From Dietzia psychralcaliphila (GTDB lineage Bacteria > Actinomycetota > Actinomycetes > Mycobacteriales > Mycobacteriaceae): 64,000 nucleotides of DNA. The stretch spans positions 3,782,001 through 3,846,000 of the forward strand of contig NZ_CP015453.1 in assembly GCF_003096095.1 (NCBI RefSeq). Reading direction: 5' to 3'. Positions 17,066 through 25,609 of the stretch are shown here, piece after piece; positions within the stretch are counted from its first letter, which is position 1; each line of letters opens with the position of its first letter. The notes under the pieces are model-generated. The model was not told the origin of the DNA. It searched no databases and saw only the letters and a program-made list of their open reading frames with translations. Made by a program: the position numbers and the translations under genes.

Positions 17066-17853
17066 TACGCCAACCCGCGCTCGACGGTCGCGGCGATCGA
17101 GGCGGCGACGCCTTCCGGATCGTCCGACATCGGGACATGCCCGTCGGCCGTGATCTCCACCCGGGCCTGCGGGAAGAGCCTCGAGGCCAGCTTGACCTGA
17201 CGGACCGGCAGCACCAGGTCGAACCGACCCCACCGGATGGTGATCGGCAGTTCCTCGTCGACCGGGGCGGAGAAGAGGAAGGTGCCGCGGTCCGCCCGGT
17301 CCAGCACCGTGTTGCTGACGATCGCCTCACCGTCGATCGCCGCCGCCTCGGCCGGGTACCGCCACGGCCGCGCGCAGAACACGCCCATCATCACCGCGCG
17401 GCCCGCCGCCCTCTCCGTCAGCACGGGGATGTGCCGGCCCAGCTTGCCGGCCACGCGACGGAGACCGTGGAACACGGTCATGGTGTAGCGCCACTCGGCG
17501 TACGAACGGAAGAACCCGGCCGGCGAGAGCGCGGTGACACTGGCCGCCAGTCCGCGGGCCCCCAACTCCAGCGCCAGGAAACCGCCGAGCGAGTTCCCGA
17601 CGATATGGGCCCGCTCCCCGTCCGGCACGACCGCCTCGAGGAGGTCGACCAGCTGGCCGACCATGTAGTCCAGCACATCGCCGGCGTCGGGGAGATCCGC
17701 CGACTCCCCGTGCCCGGGCAGGTCCACCACCACCACGCGGAACCGGTCCGCGAGCAGTGGTACGACCGCGTCCCATGCGTGGGCTCGGTGACAGACGCCG
17801 TGGAGGAGGACGACGGTGGGGCCGGAACCGGTGATCTGGTGATACAAATCCAT
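17041..17853 (-). CDS. Alpha/beta-fold hydrolase
   Basis: A 270-residue hydrolase. The ATG at 17853 gives the canonical beginning MDLYHQITGSGPTVVLLHG; a longer frame reaches into the promoter of the divergent MarR gene. Oxyanion segment HGVCHRAHAW, nucleophile elbow GNSLGGF near residue 104 and catalytic histidine in ADGHVPMSD near residue 245 form the expected triad. The substrate is unknown. It is divergent from a MarR regulator 106 bases away, which may control it (inference from arrangement). Confidence 0.85.
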   Translation of the reverse strand: MDLYHQITGSGPTVVLLHGVCHRAHAWDAVVPLLADRFRVVVVDLPGHGESADLPDAGDVLDYMVGQLVDLLEAVVPDGERAHIVGNSLGGFLALELGARGLAASVTALSPAGFFRSYAEWRYTMTVFHGLRRVAGKLGRHIPVLTERAAGRAVMMGVFCARPWRYPAEAAAIDGEAIVSNTVLDRADRGTFLFSAPVDEELPITIRWGRFDLVLPVRQVKLASRLFPQARVEITADGHVPMSDDPEGVAASIAATVERGLAYAGQGIRV

Positions 17854-17959
17854 GCCGAGAGTATCCCCCACGGCCCGGGATGACGCCCCACGACCGTCAA
17901 AGAACGTGCTTACATCTCCCATGCGACTGTGGGGGCCGCACTGTTCAGGGGGGCATGGG

Positions 17960-18433
17960 ATGGACACTGTGGGGAGCGGGCTGGCGACGAGCGGGCTGGC
18001 GACGGAGTTCCGTCCCATCCTGCTCCGGCTGGACCTGCTGGTCCGGCGACAGAACACCCAGTACGCCCTCAGCCGCGCGCAGACCTCGATCCTCTACACC
18101 CTCGCCTGCCACGGGCGGTTGCGGATGAGCGACCTGGCCCGGTTGGAGAACGTCCGGGTCCCCACGACGAGCAATTCGGTGACAGTCGTGGAGAGCATGG
18201 GTTACGTGGAACGCGTGCGGGACGAATCCGATGGCAGGGGTGTCTGCGTGGAACTCACCGACCTCGGGCGGGCGCGGATCGACCAGGTGCTCGAGGAGCG
18301 CGACCAGGACTTCGCCGACCACCTGTCGCGCCTGTCCCCGGAACACCGGGAGTCGCTGTCGGCCGCGGTCCCCGCCCTCAACGCGCTGCTGGACGCCTTC
18401 GACGGGCCCGGCGTCCAGCCTCAACGGACATGA
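17960..18433 (+). CDS. MarR-family transcriptional regulator
   Basis: A 157-residue winged-helix regulator. The ATG at 17960 has AGGGGGG upstream and gives MDTVGSGLATSG; earlier starts are possible but run through the divergent promoter. The DNA-binding part is SRAQTSILYTLACHGRLRMS then RVPTTSNSVTVVESMGYVER, with the wing RDESDGRGVCVELTDLG near residues 88-104. MarR proteins usually repress adjacent genes until a small aromatic or phenolic ligand binds. The divergent hydrolase and the downstream SDR are the probable targets. Confidence 0.85.
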   Translation: MDTVGSGLATSGLATEFRPILLRLDLLVRRQNTQYALSRAQTSILYTLACHGRLRMSDLARLENVRVPTTSNSVTVVESMGYVERVRDESDGRGVCVELTDLGRARIDQVLEERDQDFADHLSRLSPEHRESLSAAVPALNALLDAFDGPGVQPQRT

Positions 18434-18473
18434 GCCTCCCGCTGAACCGGCCCGGCGTCTAGCCTCAGCGGGC

Positions 18474-18479
<6 letters not shown>
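18407..18479. repeat. Direct duplication at the MarR stop / SDR start
   Basis: Two 29-bp copies, 18407-18435 and 18451-18479, differ at only 3 positions. The first contains the MarR stop codon and the second the ATG of the SDR gene, so the start region of the SDR looks like a copy of the MarR gene end. Confidence 0.75.
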
Positions 18480-19148
<669 letters not shown>

Positions 19149-19221
19149 GATCCCCTCGACCCGGTGGGCACCTGCGCGATCCCACCGCCGGACCGGTGCG
19201 CATGTCGTAACGTCCAGCACC

Positions 19222-20292
19222 ATGACCGGCCCGGACACACCAATTCGCATCACCGTGATCGGTGCGGGCGTGGTCGGGTGCTACCTGGGCGGACGGCTCG
19301 CCCGGCATGCCGACGTGACCCTGGTCGGGCGTCCTCACGTACTCGACCCGATCCGCGCGGTCGGGCTCACCGTGGAGTCCGGGCAGGGTGTGGAGGACCG
19401 CCTCCACGTGCCGGCCGACGCGCTCACCCTGGCCGGGTCACCGGAGTCCGTCCGACGCTCGGACGTGGTCCTGGTGTGTACGAAGGCGGGCTCCACGGCC
19501 GCGGCCACCGCCGAGTTCGTCCCGTTCCTGCGGCCCGGATCCCTGGTGGTGGGCCTGCAGAACGGACTGCACTCGGCCGACCTGATCCGCGAGGGTGTGG
19601 ACCACACACCGGTGATCGCCGGGGTCATCCCCTTCAACGTCGCCCGGACCGGCCCCGCCACCTACCGCCGGACCAGCACCGGCGAGATCCGGATCGCGGA
19701 ACATCCCCTGGCCGGCCCCCTTGTCCGTGTGATGGAGGAGGCCGACCTCCCGGTGCGTGCGACTGACGACATCCAGGCGGTGCTGCACGGCAAGGTCCTG
19801 CTGAACCTCAACAACGCCGTCCAGGCACTGTCCGGTCTGCCGCTGCGCTCCGAACTCCTCGACCGGGACCTGAGGAGATGCGTCGCGCTCTGCCAGGCCG
19901 AGGGCAACCGGGTCTTCACCGCCGCCGGAGTTGTCTCACGGGTGCCCATCGCGGTGCCCGCAGGCCTGCTGCCGTACGTCATGCGGCTACCCACGCCGGT
20001 GTTCCGCAGGCTCGCCAGGGCGGTCATGCGGGTGGACGCCGACGGGACGTCGTCGATGAACGACGACCTGGTCCGCGGTCGGCCGACCGAGATCGACGTC
20101 CTCCAGGGTGAGGTGGTGCGGATGGGCCGGTATCTCGGAGTCGAGACGCCGGCCTGCGCGCACATGGTCGAGTTGGTGCACGAAGCCGAACGGGCCGGGC
20201 CCGACCGCCGCCAGTGGACCGGCAGGGCACTGCTCGCTGAACTGCAGAGAGCGCGGGGGCGGGCACGAAGGCTCGCTAGGCGGCAGGCTTGA
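19222..20292 (+). CDS. Ketopantoate reductase family protein (PanE/ApbA-like)
   Basis: A 356-residue protein with N-terminal Rossmann motif VIGAGVVGCYLGGRLA (residues about 13-28) and the family segments VLVCTKAGSTAAA, VVGLQNGLHS, and the C-terminal helical-domain lysine region GKVLLNLNNAVQALSG near residue 190. The end contains SSMNDDLVRGRPTEIDVLQGE, a strong PanE/ApbA hallmark. It would reduce 2-dehydropantoate to pantoate with NADPH for coenzyme A synthesis, but several paralogues of this family have other 2-oxo-acid substrates. It is followed at once by a tandem repeat array. Confidence 0.82.
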   Translation: MTGPDTPIRITVIGAGVVGCYLGGRLARHADVTLVGRPHVLDPIRAVGLTVESGQGVEDRLHVPADALTLAGSPESVRRSDVVLVCTKAGSTAAATAEFVPFLRPGSLVVGLQNGLHSADLIREGVDHTPVIAGVIPFNVARTGPATYRRTSTGEIRIAEHPLAGPLVRVMEEADLPVRATDDIQAVLHGKVLLNLNNAVQALSGLPLRSELLDRDLRRCVALCQAEGNRVFTAAGVVSRVPIAVPAGLLPYVMRLPTPVFRRLARAVMRVDADGTSSMNDDLVRGRPTEIDVLQGEVVRMGRYLGVETPACAHMVELVHEAERAGPDRRQWTGRALLAELQRARGRARRLARRQA

Positions 20293-20293
20293 G

Positions 20294-20428
20294 AGTGTGG
20301 TCGGCCCCGGACCGGCAGCGCTAGGGAGTGTTGTGGGCCCCCGGACCGGCAGCGCTAGGGAGTGTGGTCGGCCCCTGAAGCGGCACCGATAGGAACTGCG
20401 GCCGGCCCCGCGGGGCGGCACGTCAGGA
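20294..20428. repeat. Four 33-34 bp imperfect tandem repeats between convergent genes
   Basis: Copies start at 20294, 20327, 20361 and 20395. The first three share GGCAGCGCTAGGG-like ends and AGTGT(G/T)GT(C/G)GG beginnings; the fourth is more diverged. The array runs from just after the ketopantoate-reductase-family stop into the stop codon of the leftward FhuF-like gene (20423-20425). Confidence 0.8.
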
Positions 20429-21238
20429 TGACGTGCGCCGCACAAGCTCGGCGTGGCGATCCGCCGGAGTGCGGCGCGGACAGCTGACGCACTTGTCCCC
20501 GTCGGTCGCCACGTAGATCAGACAGCAGGAACCACGGCGCACGAACCGCCGGGTGAGCCCGGACGCTGTCACATCGGAGTAGCGCACCGGCAGCAGCGGG
20601 GGACGGGAGACGGCCCGGGCCAGGTCGCAGCCCCGCCCGGGGTCCCCGACAGCGCGGCCCGCCTCCAGCGCCCGGTTGGCGATCGAGTCGGAGGCGATCG
20701 CCCACAGCGCGCGCGGTGCCGCGCCCGAGACCTCCGCGAGTGAGGCGATCACCGCCTCGTGGGCCTCACGCAGTTCCTCCGAGAACGCGGTCGCCGACGT
20801 CGACAACCGGTCCGAACGCGCGGCCCGGAGATACCCGTTGGCCTGCAGGGACACGGTGAGCCGCTCCGGCCGGGGATCGGGTGCGACGCCCGCGGAGAGC
20901 AGCATCGTCAGTGGCGCGGCGACCAGGGTGGAGCTGGCCGAGTACCACCAGAGCGTGGCGTTGACCCGCGGATCATCGTGTGACCAGCGGCGGCCGGTGT
21001 CGGCGACGCGCGCCGCGAGCCACCGGGGATCGGTGAGCAGGGTCCCGGGGAGAACCTCGGGGCCGTGCTCGATGGTCCGGGCGAACTCGCCGAGCGGTGC
21101 CGCGATGTCCGCGTACGCGGTAGCGGTAGCGGTAGCGGCGGTGGTGGTGGCGGTAGCGGCGGTGGTGGTGGCGGTAGCGGCGGTGGTGGCGGCAGCGGGA
21201 GCGGCAGCGGGAGCGGCAGCGGCGTTGGGCTCAGCCAT
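20423..21238 (-). CDS. FhuF-like [2Fe-2S] protein in the cobalamin operon
   Basis: A 271-residue protein starting MAEPN at 21238, overlapping the end of the ATPase gene by 8 bases. The C terminus has RRGSCCLIYVATDGDKC then VSCPRR, the C-C-x10-C-x2-C iron-sulfur signature of FhuF-type ferric reductases (near residues 240-258). Residues about 5-40 are an Ala/Thr repeat encoded by 18-bp-type repeats at 21119-21195, not seen in typical homologues. FhuF reduces ferric siderophores. Here the gene lies last in a B12-riboswitch transport operon, so reduction of an imported corrinoid or a metal complex is a reasonable but unproven role. Confidence 0.72.
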   Translation of the reverse strand: MAEPNAAAAPAAAPAAATTAATATTTAATATTTAATATATAYADIAAPLGEFARTIEHGPEVLPGTLLTDPRWLAARVADTGRRWSHDDPRVNATLWWYSASSTLVAAPLTMLLSAGVAPDPRPERLTVSLQANGYLRAARSDRLSTSATAFSEELREAHEAVIASLAEVSGAAPRALWAIASDSIANRALEAGRAVGDPGRGCDLARAVSRPPLLPVRYSDVTASGLTRRFVRRGSCCLIYVATDGDKCVSCPRRTPADRHAELVRRTSS

Positions 21239-22013
21239 CGGCGAGCCCCCAGACGTCCAGGGTCCGGCCGCCGGCCGGCCCCGGTCGCACCTGCCCACGG
21301 ACCCCGAACACCCCGGCGAGGAGCGCGGGATCGAGCACCTCCTCGGGCGCACCGGTCGCCACCACGCGGCCCCCACTCAGCACCACCATGGCGTCGCAGT
21401 ACTCGGTGGCCATCCGCAGGTCGTGAAGCGTCAGCAGAACCGCCAGCCCACCCGCCGCCAGTTCCCGCAGCAGTATCAGAACGGACAGTTGCTGGTGCAG
21501 GTCGAGGTGATTGGTGGGCTCGTCCAACAGGAGCACCTCGGGCTGCTGGGCCAGTGCCCGGGCGATCGACACCCGCTGCCGTTCGCCCCCCGACAGGGCC
21601 AGGACGTCGCGCTCCGCCAGCCCGGCCAACCCCACGCGGTCGAGCACGGTGTCCACCACGTCGGCGTCGTCGGTCCCGAACGACTCGAATAGCCCGCGCT
21701 TGACCGTCCGACCCAGGCGCACCGACTCACGGACCGTGATGCCGCCCAGCGAGACCGGCTCCTGCGTACTCACGCCCACCGTGCGCGCCAGGGTCCGGCG
21801 GCGAAGGGAGGTGATGTCGTCGCCGTCCAGGCGGACCATCCCGGTCGTGGTGGGCAATGCCCGGTAACAGGTCCGCAGCAGCGTGGTCTTGCCGCTGCCG
21901 TTGGGGCCCACCAGCGCGGTGACCCGGCCGGGCGCGATGGTCAGGTCCACCCCGTCGAGGATCCGGCGTCCCCCCAGGGCGGCGGAGACGTCGGACGCGG
22001 TCAGCGTGGTCAT
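21231..22013 (-). CDS. btuD: ABC transporter ATPase, corrinoid/iron-siderophore type (BtuD-like)
   Basis: A 260-residue ATPase. The ATG at 22013 overlaps the permease stop by ATGA. Walker A GPNGSGKTT is near residue 34, followed by Q-loop STQEPVSL, signature LSGGERQRVS, Walker B VLLLDEPTNHLD and H-loop LLTLHDLRMA. The family (FecE/FhuC/BtuD) powers uptake of cobalamin, haem or ferric siderophores. The cobalamin riboswitch upstream of the operon points to a corrinoid substrate. Confidence 0.82.
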   Translation of the reverse strand: MTTLTASDVSAALGGRRILDGVDLTIAPGRVTALVGPNGSGKTTLLRTCYRALPTTTGMVRLDGDDITSLRRRTLARTVGVSTQEPVSLGGITVRESVRLGRTVKRGLFESFGTDDADVVDTVLDRVGLAGLAERDVLALSGGERQRVSIARALAQQPEVLLLDEPTNHLDLHQQLSVLILLRELAAGGLAVLLTLHDLRMATEYCDAMVVLSGGRVVATGAPEEVLDPALLAGVFGVRGQVRPGPAGGRTLDVWGLADG

Positions 22014-23176
22014 CGCGCGGCCCTTCCGTAGCGCCGCCACAACATGATCAGGAAAACCGGACCGCCCACGACGCCAGTGACCACACCCACCGGGAGCTCG
22101 GCACCGTCGCTCACGGACCGGGCCGCGATGTCCGCCAGCACCAGGGCGACCGCACCGAGCACGGCGGCCGTCGGGAGCAGTCGCGCCGAGGTGCGGCCCG
22201 TGACGTACCCGGCGAGATGCGGGATGAGCAGACCGATGAACCCGATGGTCCCGGACACGGCCACCGCCCCCGCGGTGAGCATCGACACCAGCAGCAGCAT
22301 GAGAAGTCGGAACCGCGGGACGTTCATGCCCATCGCCGTGGCGCCGTCGTCACCGGTGAGGAGTAGATCCAGATGTCGGCTGGACAGCAGCACGAGGATC
22401 CCGGCGACGGTGAGGATCGTGACCGGGGCGAGCAACATGGTCCACCCGGCGTCACCGAACCCGCCGGCGAGCCAGCGCATCACGGTGCCCAGTTGGTGGT
22501 CGTCGCCCAGCACGAGCAGCGTGAACGTGTTGAGCGCCGAGAACACCATCGTCAGGGCCGCCCCCACCAGCACGATCGCCGTGGTGTCGTGCGCGCGTCT
22601 CGCCACCAGGATCACCCCGGCGAGTGGCAGGAGTGCGCCGAGGAAGGCGGCCATCGGGAGGGTGAAGACTCCCGACACCCCGGCACCCACGCCCAGCACG
22701 GTCAGGACCACCACGCCGAATCCCGCCCCGGACGACACTCCCAGCAGGTACGGGTCGGCCAGCGGGTTGCGCGTGACCGCCTGCGCCACGCCCCCCGCCA
22801 CCGCGAGGGATGCACCCACCGCGGCCGCCATCAGCGCGCGCGGCAGCCGGGACTCGATCACGATCGCCTCGCGAGCCTCGGACCACCACGGGGTGAACGA
22901 CCCCGGGGCCAGGCGGTGGGCGACGATCGCCCAGACATCCCCGAGCGGGATGGAGACCGACCCCAGTGAGACCCCCAGCGCCACCGAGAGGGCGAGCAGC
23001 CCCAGCAGCGGGGCGAGGACCAGCCCCAGCGGGCGCCTGTCGCGGCGCGGCACCGAGCGGCGGGACAGCGAGTGGCGGGACCGTGACGGGGGGCGGGACG
23101 CTGCCGGGGGGCGGTTCGGATCCGGCACCCCCGTGCCGCGTGCGCCACGGCCACCGTCGTGGACGACCGTCGCCAT
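22010..23176 (-). CDS. btuC: FecCD-type ABC permease (BtuC-like)
   Basis: A 388-residue permease with about ten helices after a basic, Arg/Ser/Pro-rich N-terminal tail of ~50 residues that is longer than usual. FecCD signatures are RLPRALMAAAVGASLAVAGGVAQAVTRNPLADPYLLG near residues 112-148 (read as two adjacent segments), and the C-terminal GFIGLLIPHLAGYVTGRTSA. It forms the homodimeric membrane channel of the importer. It begins 1 base after the binding-protein stop and overlaps the ATPase gene. Confidence 0.84.
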   Translation of the reverse strand: MATVVHDGGRGARGTGVPDPNRPPAASRPPSRSRHSLSRRSVPRRDRRPLGLVLAPLLGLLALSVALGVSLGSVSIPLGDVWAIVAHRLAPGSFTPWWSEAREAIVIESRLPRALMAAAVGASLAVAGGVAQAVTRNPLADPYLLGVSSGAGFGVVVLTVLGVGAGVSGVFTLPMAAFLGALLPLAGVILVARRAHDTTAIVLVGAALTMVFSALNTFTLLVLGDDHQLGTVMRWLAGGFGDAGWTMLLAPVTILTVAGILVLLSSRHLDLLLTGDDGATAMGMNVPRFRLLMLLLVSMLTAGAVAVSGTIGFIGLLIPHLAGYVTGRTSARLLPTAAVLGAVALVLADIAARSVSDGAELPVGVVTGVVGGPVFLIMLWRRYGRAAR

Positions 23177-23177
23177 G

Positions 23178-24182
23178 TCAGCGCCCGAAGGCGTCGGGGT
23201 AGAGCTCGCGGGCGATCGTCTCGACCGAGGTCGCCATCCGGGAACTCTCGAAGAAGTCGGCGAGGGGGACCACCACGATTCGGTCGGAGCGGATCGCCGG
23301 CGTGGTGGACATGATGGGCTGTTCGCGCAGGTAGGCGATCTTGTCCTCCGCGCTGGTGGCCCCGTAGTCGAGCACTACGATCGCCTCCGGCCGGCGCTCA
23401 CCGAGGATCTCCCACGTGGTTGCGAGGTACGGGCGGTCGCCCTCGGTGAAGATGTTGTCCGCCCCCGCGTACTCGCCGATCAGCTGGCCGATGCCGACGC
23501 CTCCGATCGTCGTCGGCTCGGCCTCTCCTCCGTCGTAGAAGAAGGTGGGGGTACCCGTGACGCCGGCCTCGTCGAGCGTCGCCCGGACCGCCTCCACCCG
23601 GTCGACGATGCTGTCGGTGAGCTCCTGCGCGCCCTCCTCGACGCCGAGGACCCGGCCCAGCTGCGAGAAGTCGGTCTCGAGCATGGAGAAGTCCGGGAAC
23701 CCGTCGCCGCAGTACTCGGAGAACAGGAAGGTGTCGATGCCCGCGGCTTCCAGGGCGTCTCGGCTACGGCCCTCCTTCTCGTCGAACGCGCTGCGCATGC
23801 CGGCCACCACCAGATCCGGTTCCAGATCGACGATCTGCTCCCAGGTGGGATACTCCTCGGCCAGCCCGGGTATCGCCTCGAGCTCCTCGGCGACCTCCGG
23901 GAGGACGTCCTCACGGTCGTCGTATCCCCGGCCGACGATCCGGTCTCCCGCACCCATCTGGATGAGGGTCTCCGTGACGTGGGCGTTCATCGTGATGATG
24001 CGCTCGGGCGGGGCGTCGAACGTGGACTCCCGCCCACAGTTGGTGATGGTCACGGGATCGGAGAACGCCTGCTCGGAGGCGGTGCTCTCCTGCGCCTCGC
24101 CGCGGGAGCACCCCGCGACGGCGGCCCCCGCGACGAGGAGTGCGGCGAGCGCGATGGTGGACCTGGACTGGCGACGGAACAT
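23178..24182 (-). CDS. btuF: Cobalamin/siderophore-type substrate-binding lipoprotein (BtuF-like)
   Basis: A 334-residue class-III binding lipoprotein. The ATG at 24182 follows a GAGG ribosome site and gives a signal peptide with lipobox AVAGC (lipidated cysteine at residue 25). The fold is seen in FDAPPERIITMNAHVTETLI, YPTWEQIVDLEPDLVVAG, and the C-terminal LREQPIMSTTPAIRSDRIVV. It binds the substrate outside the membrane. The leader carries a cobalamin riboswitch aptamer and two hairpins before the ribosome site, so the operon should be shut down when cobalamin is plentiful. Siderophore or haem uptake is the alternative if the riboswitch is misjudged. Confidence 0.84.
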   Translation of the reverse strand: MFRRQSRSTIALAALLVAGAAVAGCSRGEAQESTASEQAFSDPVTITNCGRESTFDAPPERIITMNAHVTETLIQMGAGDRIVGRGYDDREDVLPEVAEELEAIPGLAEEYPTWEQIVDLEPDLVVAGMRSAFDEKEGRSRDALEAAGIDTFLFSEYCGDGFPDFSMLETDFSQLGRVLGVEEGAQELTDSIVDRVEAVRATLDEAGVTGTPTFFYDGGEAEPTTIGGVGIGQLIGEYAGADNIFTEGDRPYLATTWEILGERRPEAIVVLDYGATSAEDKIAYLREQPIMSTTPAIRSDRIVVVPLADFFESSRMATSVETIARELYPDAFGR

Positions 24183-24304
24183 GATCAGACCTCGGATCGT
24201 GTCGTGTGCCCACGAACACACGAGACCCGCAGGAGGGCAGTCGCAAGAGTCCGGCCGCCGACCGTGCAGGACTCCGGATCGCAGACCGCGGCGATGGGCA
24301 GAGT

Positions 24305-24475
24305 CGCGAACCTCCGGGCAGGTAATCGGGCTCGTCGTCACCGAGGTGACGGCATACCGTTGCGGGTCAGCGCCGGATTCTCACCGGTCTTCCCCTGCAT
24401 ATCCGGAAATCAGCAAGTCGTGGTGTCAGTATGCACATCCGTCGCGGAGACCGTGGCGGCACCTCCCGAGAACAC
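24305..24475 (-). ncRNA. Cobalamin (adenosylcobalamin-type) riboswitch
   Basis: On the minus strand the conserved aptamer segments occur in order: GGTGCC near 24456-24465, then GGGAAGACCGGTGAGAATCC, GCGCTGACCCGCAACGGTAT, and AGCCCGATTACCTGCC near 24316-24331. These match the cobalamin aptamer core (GGTGNNAATCC, CCCCGCAACTGT, ACCTGCC). Downstream, before the btuF start, two hairpins may form the expression platform: GAGTCC/GGACTC (24247-24274) and TCGTGTG/CACACGA (24202-24223), the latter just ahead of the ribosome site. Outer boundaries are approximate. Confidence 0.9.
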
Positions 24476-24539
24476 CGGCGCACGGGGTAACACCCTCGTG
24501 GTGGCGGGGCGCAGCGCGCGGTGCGAAGCGGGCCTGCGT

Positions 24540-24821
24540 CTACTCGTCGTACCCCAGGGAGAACGCCGCCTCGAGGTCGTGCTTGGACAGCGCGCGGAAC
24601 GCGATGTGCGTCTCGGTGTTCACCACACCCGGCACCTTGTTCAGGCGGTCGGAGACGATATCGGCCACCTCCTCGTTGCGGCGGGCCCGCACCAGCACGA
24701 TGAGGTCGATGGTGCCGGTGACCGAGTACACCTCGGAGACCCCGTCGATCTCGGCGATCGCCTCGGCGACCTCGGGGATGCGCGCCGTCTCGGCGTGGAC
24801 GAAGACGATGGCGGTGATCAT
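24540..24821 (-). CDS. Stand-alone Lrp/AsnC ligand-binding (RAM) domain protein
   Basis: A 93-residue protein starting MITAIVFVHAE at 24821; a TTG three codons earlier is less likely. It consists only of the AsnC effector domain: EIDGVSEVYSVTGTIDLIVL and VPGVVNTETHIAFRAL. There is no DNA-binding helix-turn-helix, so it is not a complete Lrp regulator. Such short RAM proteins are common and conserved in Mycobacteriales, and form oligomers that bind amino acids or pair with full-length Lrp proteins. No operon partner is close: the riboswitch leader lies downstream. Confidence 0.85.
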   Translation of the reverse strand: MITAIVFVHAETARIPEVAEAIAEIDGVSEVYSVTGTIDLIVLVRARRNEEVADIVSDRLNKVPGVVNTETHIAFRALSKHDLEAAFSLGYDE

Positions 24822-24943
24822 GGAATCCAAGGCTAGTCCAGCAGGCGTAGCCCGCGCCTTCGTCCGGGATGCGCGGCCCGGCTCGATCGAGCGCGTTCTG
24901 TGGATTCCCGCCGCGTTCTCGGCGACTCCCTCTCGACCGATGC

Positions 24944-25053
24944 GTCCCAGAACGCGCCGGATCGGGCGTCCGGACGCGCACCGGCCCAGAACGCGCCGGA
25001 CCGGGAATGAGAACGCGCACCGGCCCCGAATGCAGCCGGATCGGGCGGCCCCG
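24944..25053. repeat. Three ~39-bp imperfect tandem repeats
   Basis: Copies at 24944-24983, 24984-25022 and a shortened 25023-25053. Each contains a CCCAGAACGCGCCGGA(T/C)CGGG-like core, and copies 1-2 end in ACGCGCACCG. The array stops 2 bases before the stop codon of the leftward SnoaL gene at 25056. Confidence 0.75.
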
Positions 25054-25055
25054 GT

Positions 25056-25430
25056 TCAGCTCATGTTCTCCGGGGTCCAGTACGCGCGCATCGAGGCGAT
25101 CTTGCCCTGCTCGTCGTGGGTCATCAGGTCCCACACGTTGATGGTGGCCTTGGAGTCGGCGTCGAAGTGGGTGGTGATCTCGAAGTTGAACAGCAGGTCG
25201 TCACCGCACACCCGCGCCTCGATCACCTCGCCGTCGATCTTCATCGCCACCACGGACGAGTAGAACTCGCGGATGGCCGCCTTGCCCTCGTGGACGGTCC
25301 CGTTGCCGACCGGGTCCTCGACCGTGGCGTTCTCGGCGTAGAGGTCCAGGATCGCCTCGAGGTCGCCGGCGACCAGCGCGGCGATGTAGGAGTCTGCGGT
25401 GGCACGGATCTGCTCGGGGGAGGCACTCAC
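25056..25430 (-). CDS. SnoaL/steroid delta-isomerase-like NTF2-fold protein
   Basis: A 124-residue NTF2-fold protein starting at GTG 25430 with AAAGGG upstream. The sequence pattern ADSYIAALVAGDLEAILDLY, VEDPVGNGTVHEGKAAIREF and the C-terminal VWDLMTHDEQGKIASMRAYW matches ketosteroid isomerase-type proteins; the aspartate in VEDP is at the usual catalytic-base position. A near-perfect KstR operator lies 43 bases upstream, which supports a role in steroid catabolism, such as 5-ene to 4-ene isomerisation (inference). It is monocistronic and followed by a tandem repeat. Confidence 0.8.
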   Translation of the reverse strand: MSASPEQIRATADSYIAALVAGDLEAILDLYAENATVEDPVGNGTVHEGKAAIREFYSSVVAMKIDGEVIEARVCGDDLLFNFEITTHFDADSKATINVWDLMTHDEQGKIASMRAYWTPENMS

Positions 25431-25472
25431 GGCGATGGCCCTTTCGGTATGACGACGAGACGGTTCAGAGCC

Positions 25473-25486
25473 TAGAACGTGTTCTC
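25473..25486. promoter_or_regulatory. KstR-type operator upstream of the SnoaL gene
   Basis: TAGAACGTGTTCTC contains the dyad AGAAC-GT-GTTCT and fits the mycobacterial/rhodococcal KstR consensus TNNAACNNGTTNNA except for the last base. The same core occurs at 45044-45059. KstR represses cholesterol catabolism genes (established). Confidence 0.7.
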
Positions 25487-25609
25487 GTCCCGTGGGTTCG
25501 TACTCCGCAAACCACGCTTCGATCTTGTGACTTGCGCCACATTCATCCCGGGCCTACGCTCCCTTCACCAGTGATAGGACGTCCGACCGGCCCGGGAGCG
25601 GGGTACGCC

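Noticed and set aside
20294-20428. Possible CRISPR array
   Set aside because: Units are directly abutting with no unique spacers and no cas genes lie in the window; it is a plain tandem repeat. The same applies to the arrays at 24944, 28547 and 55104.
22044-24836. 930-codon rightward frame opposite the cobalamin transporter genes
   Set aside because: It crosses three well-recognised genes and the riboswitch on the other strand; no domain is visible in it.
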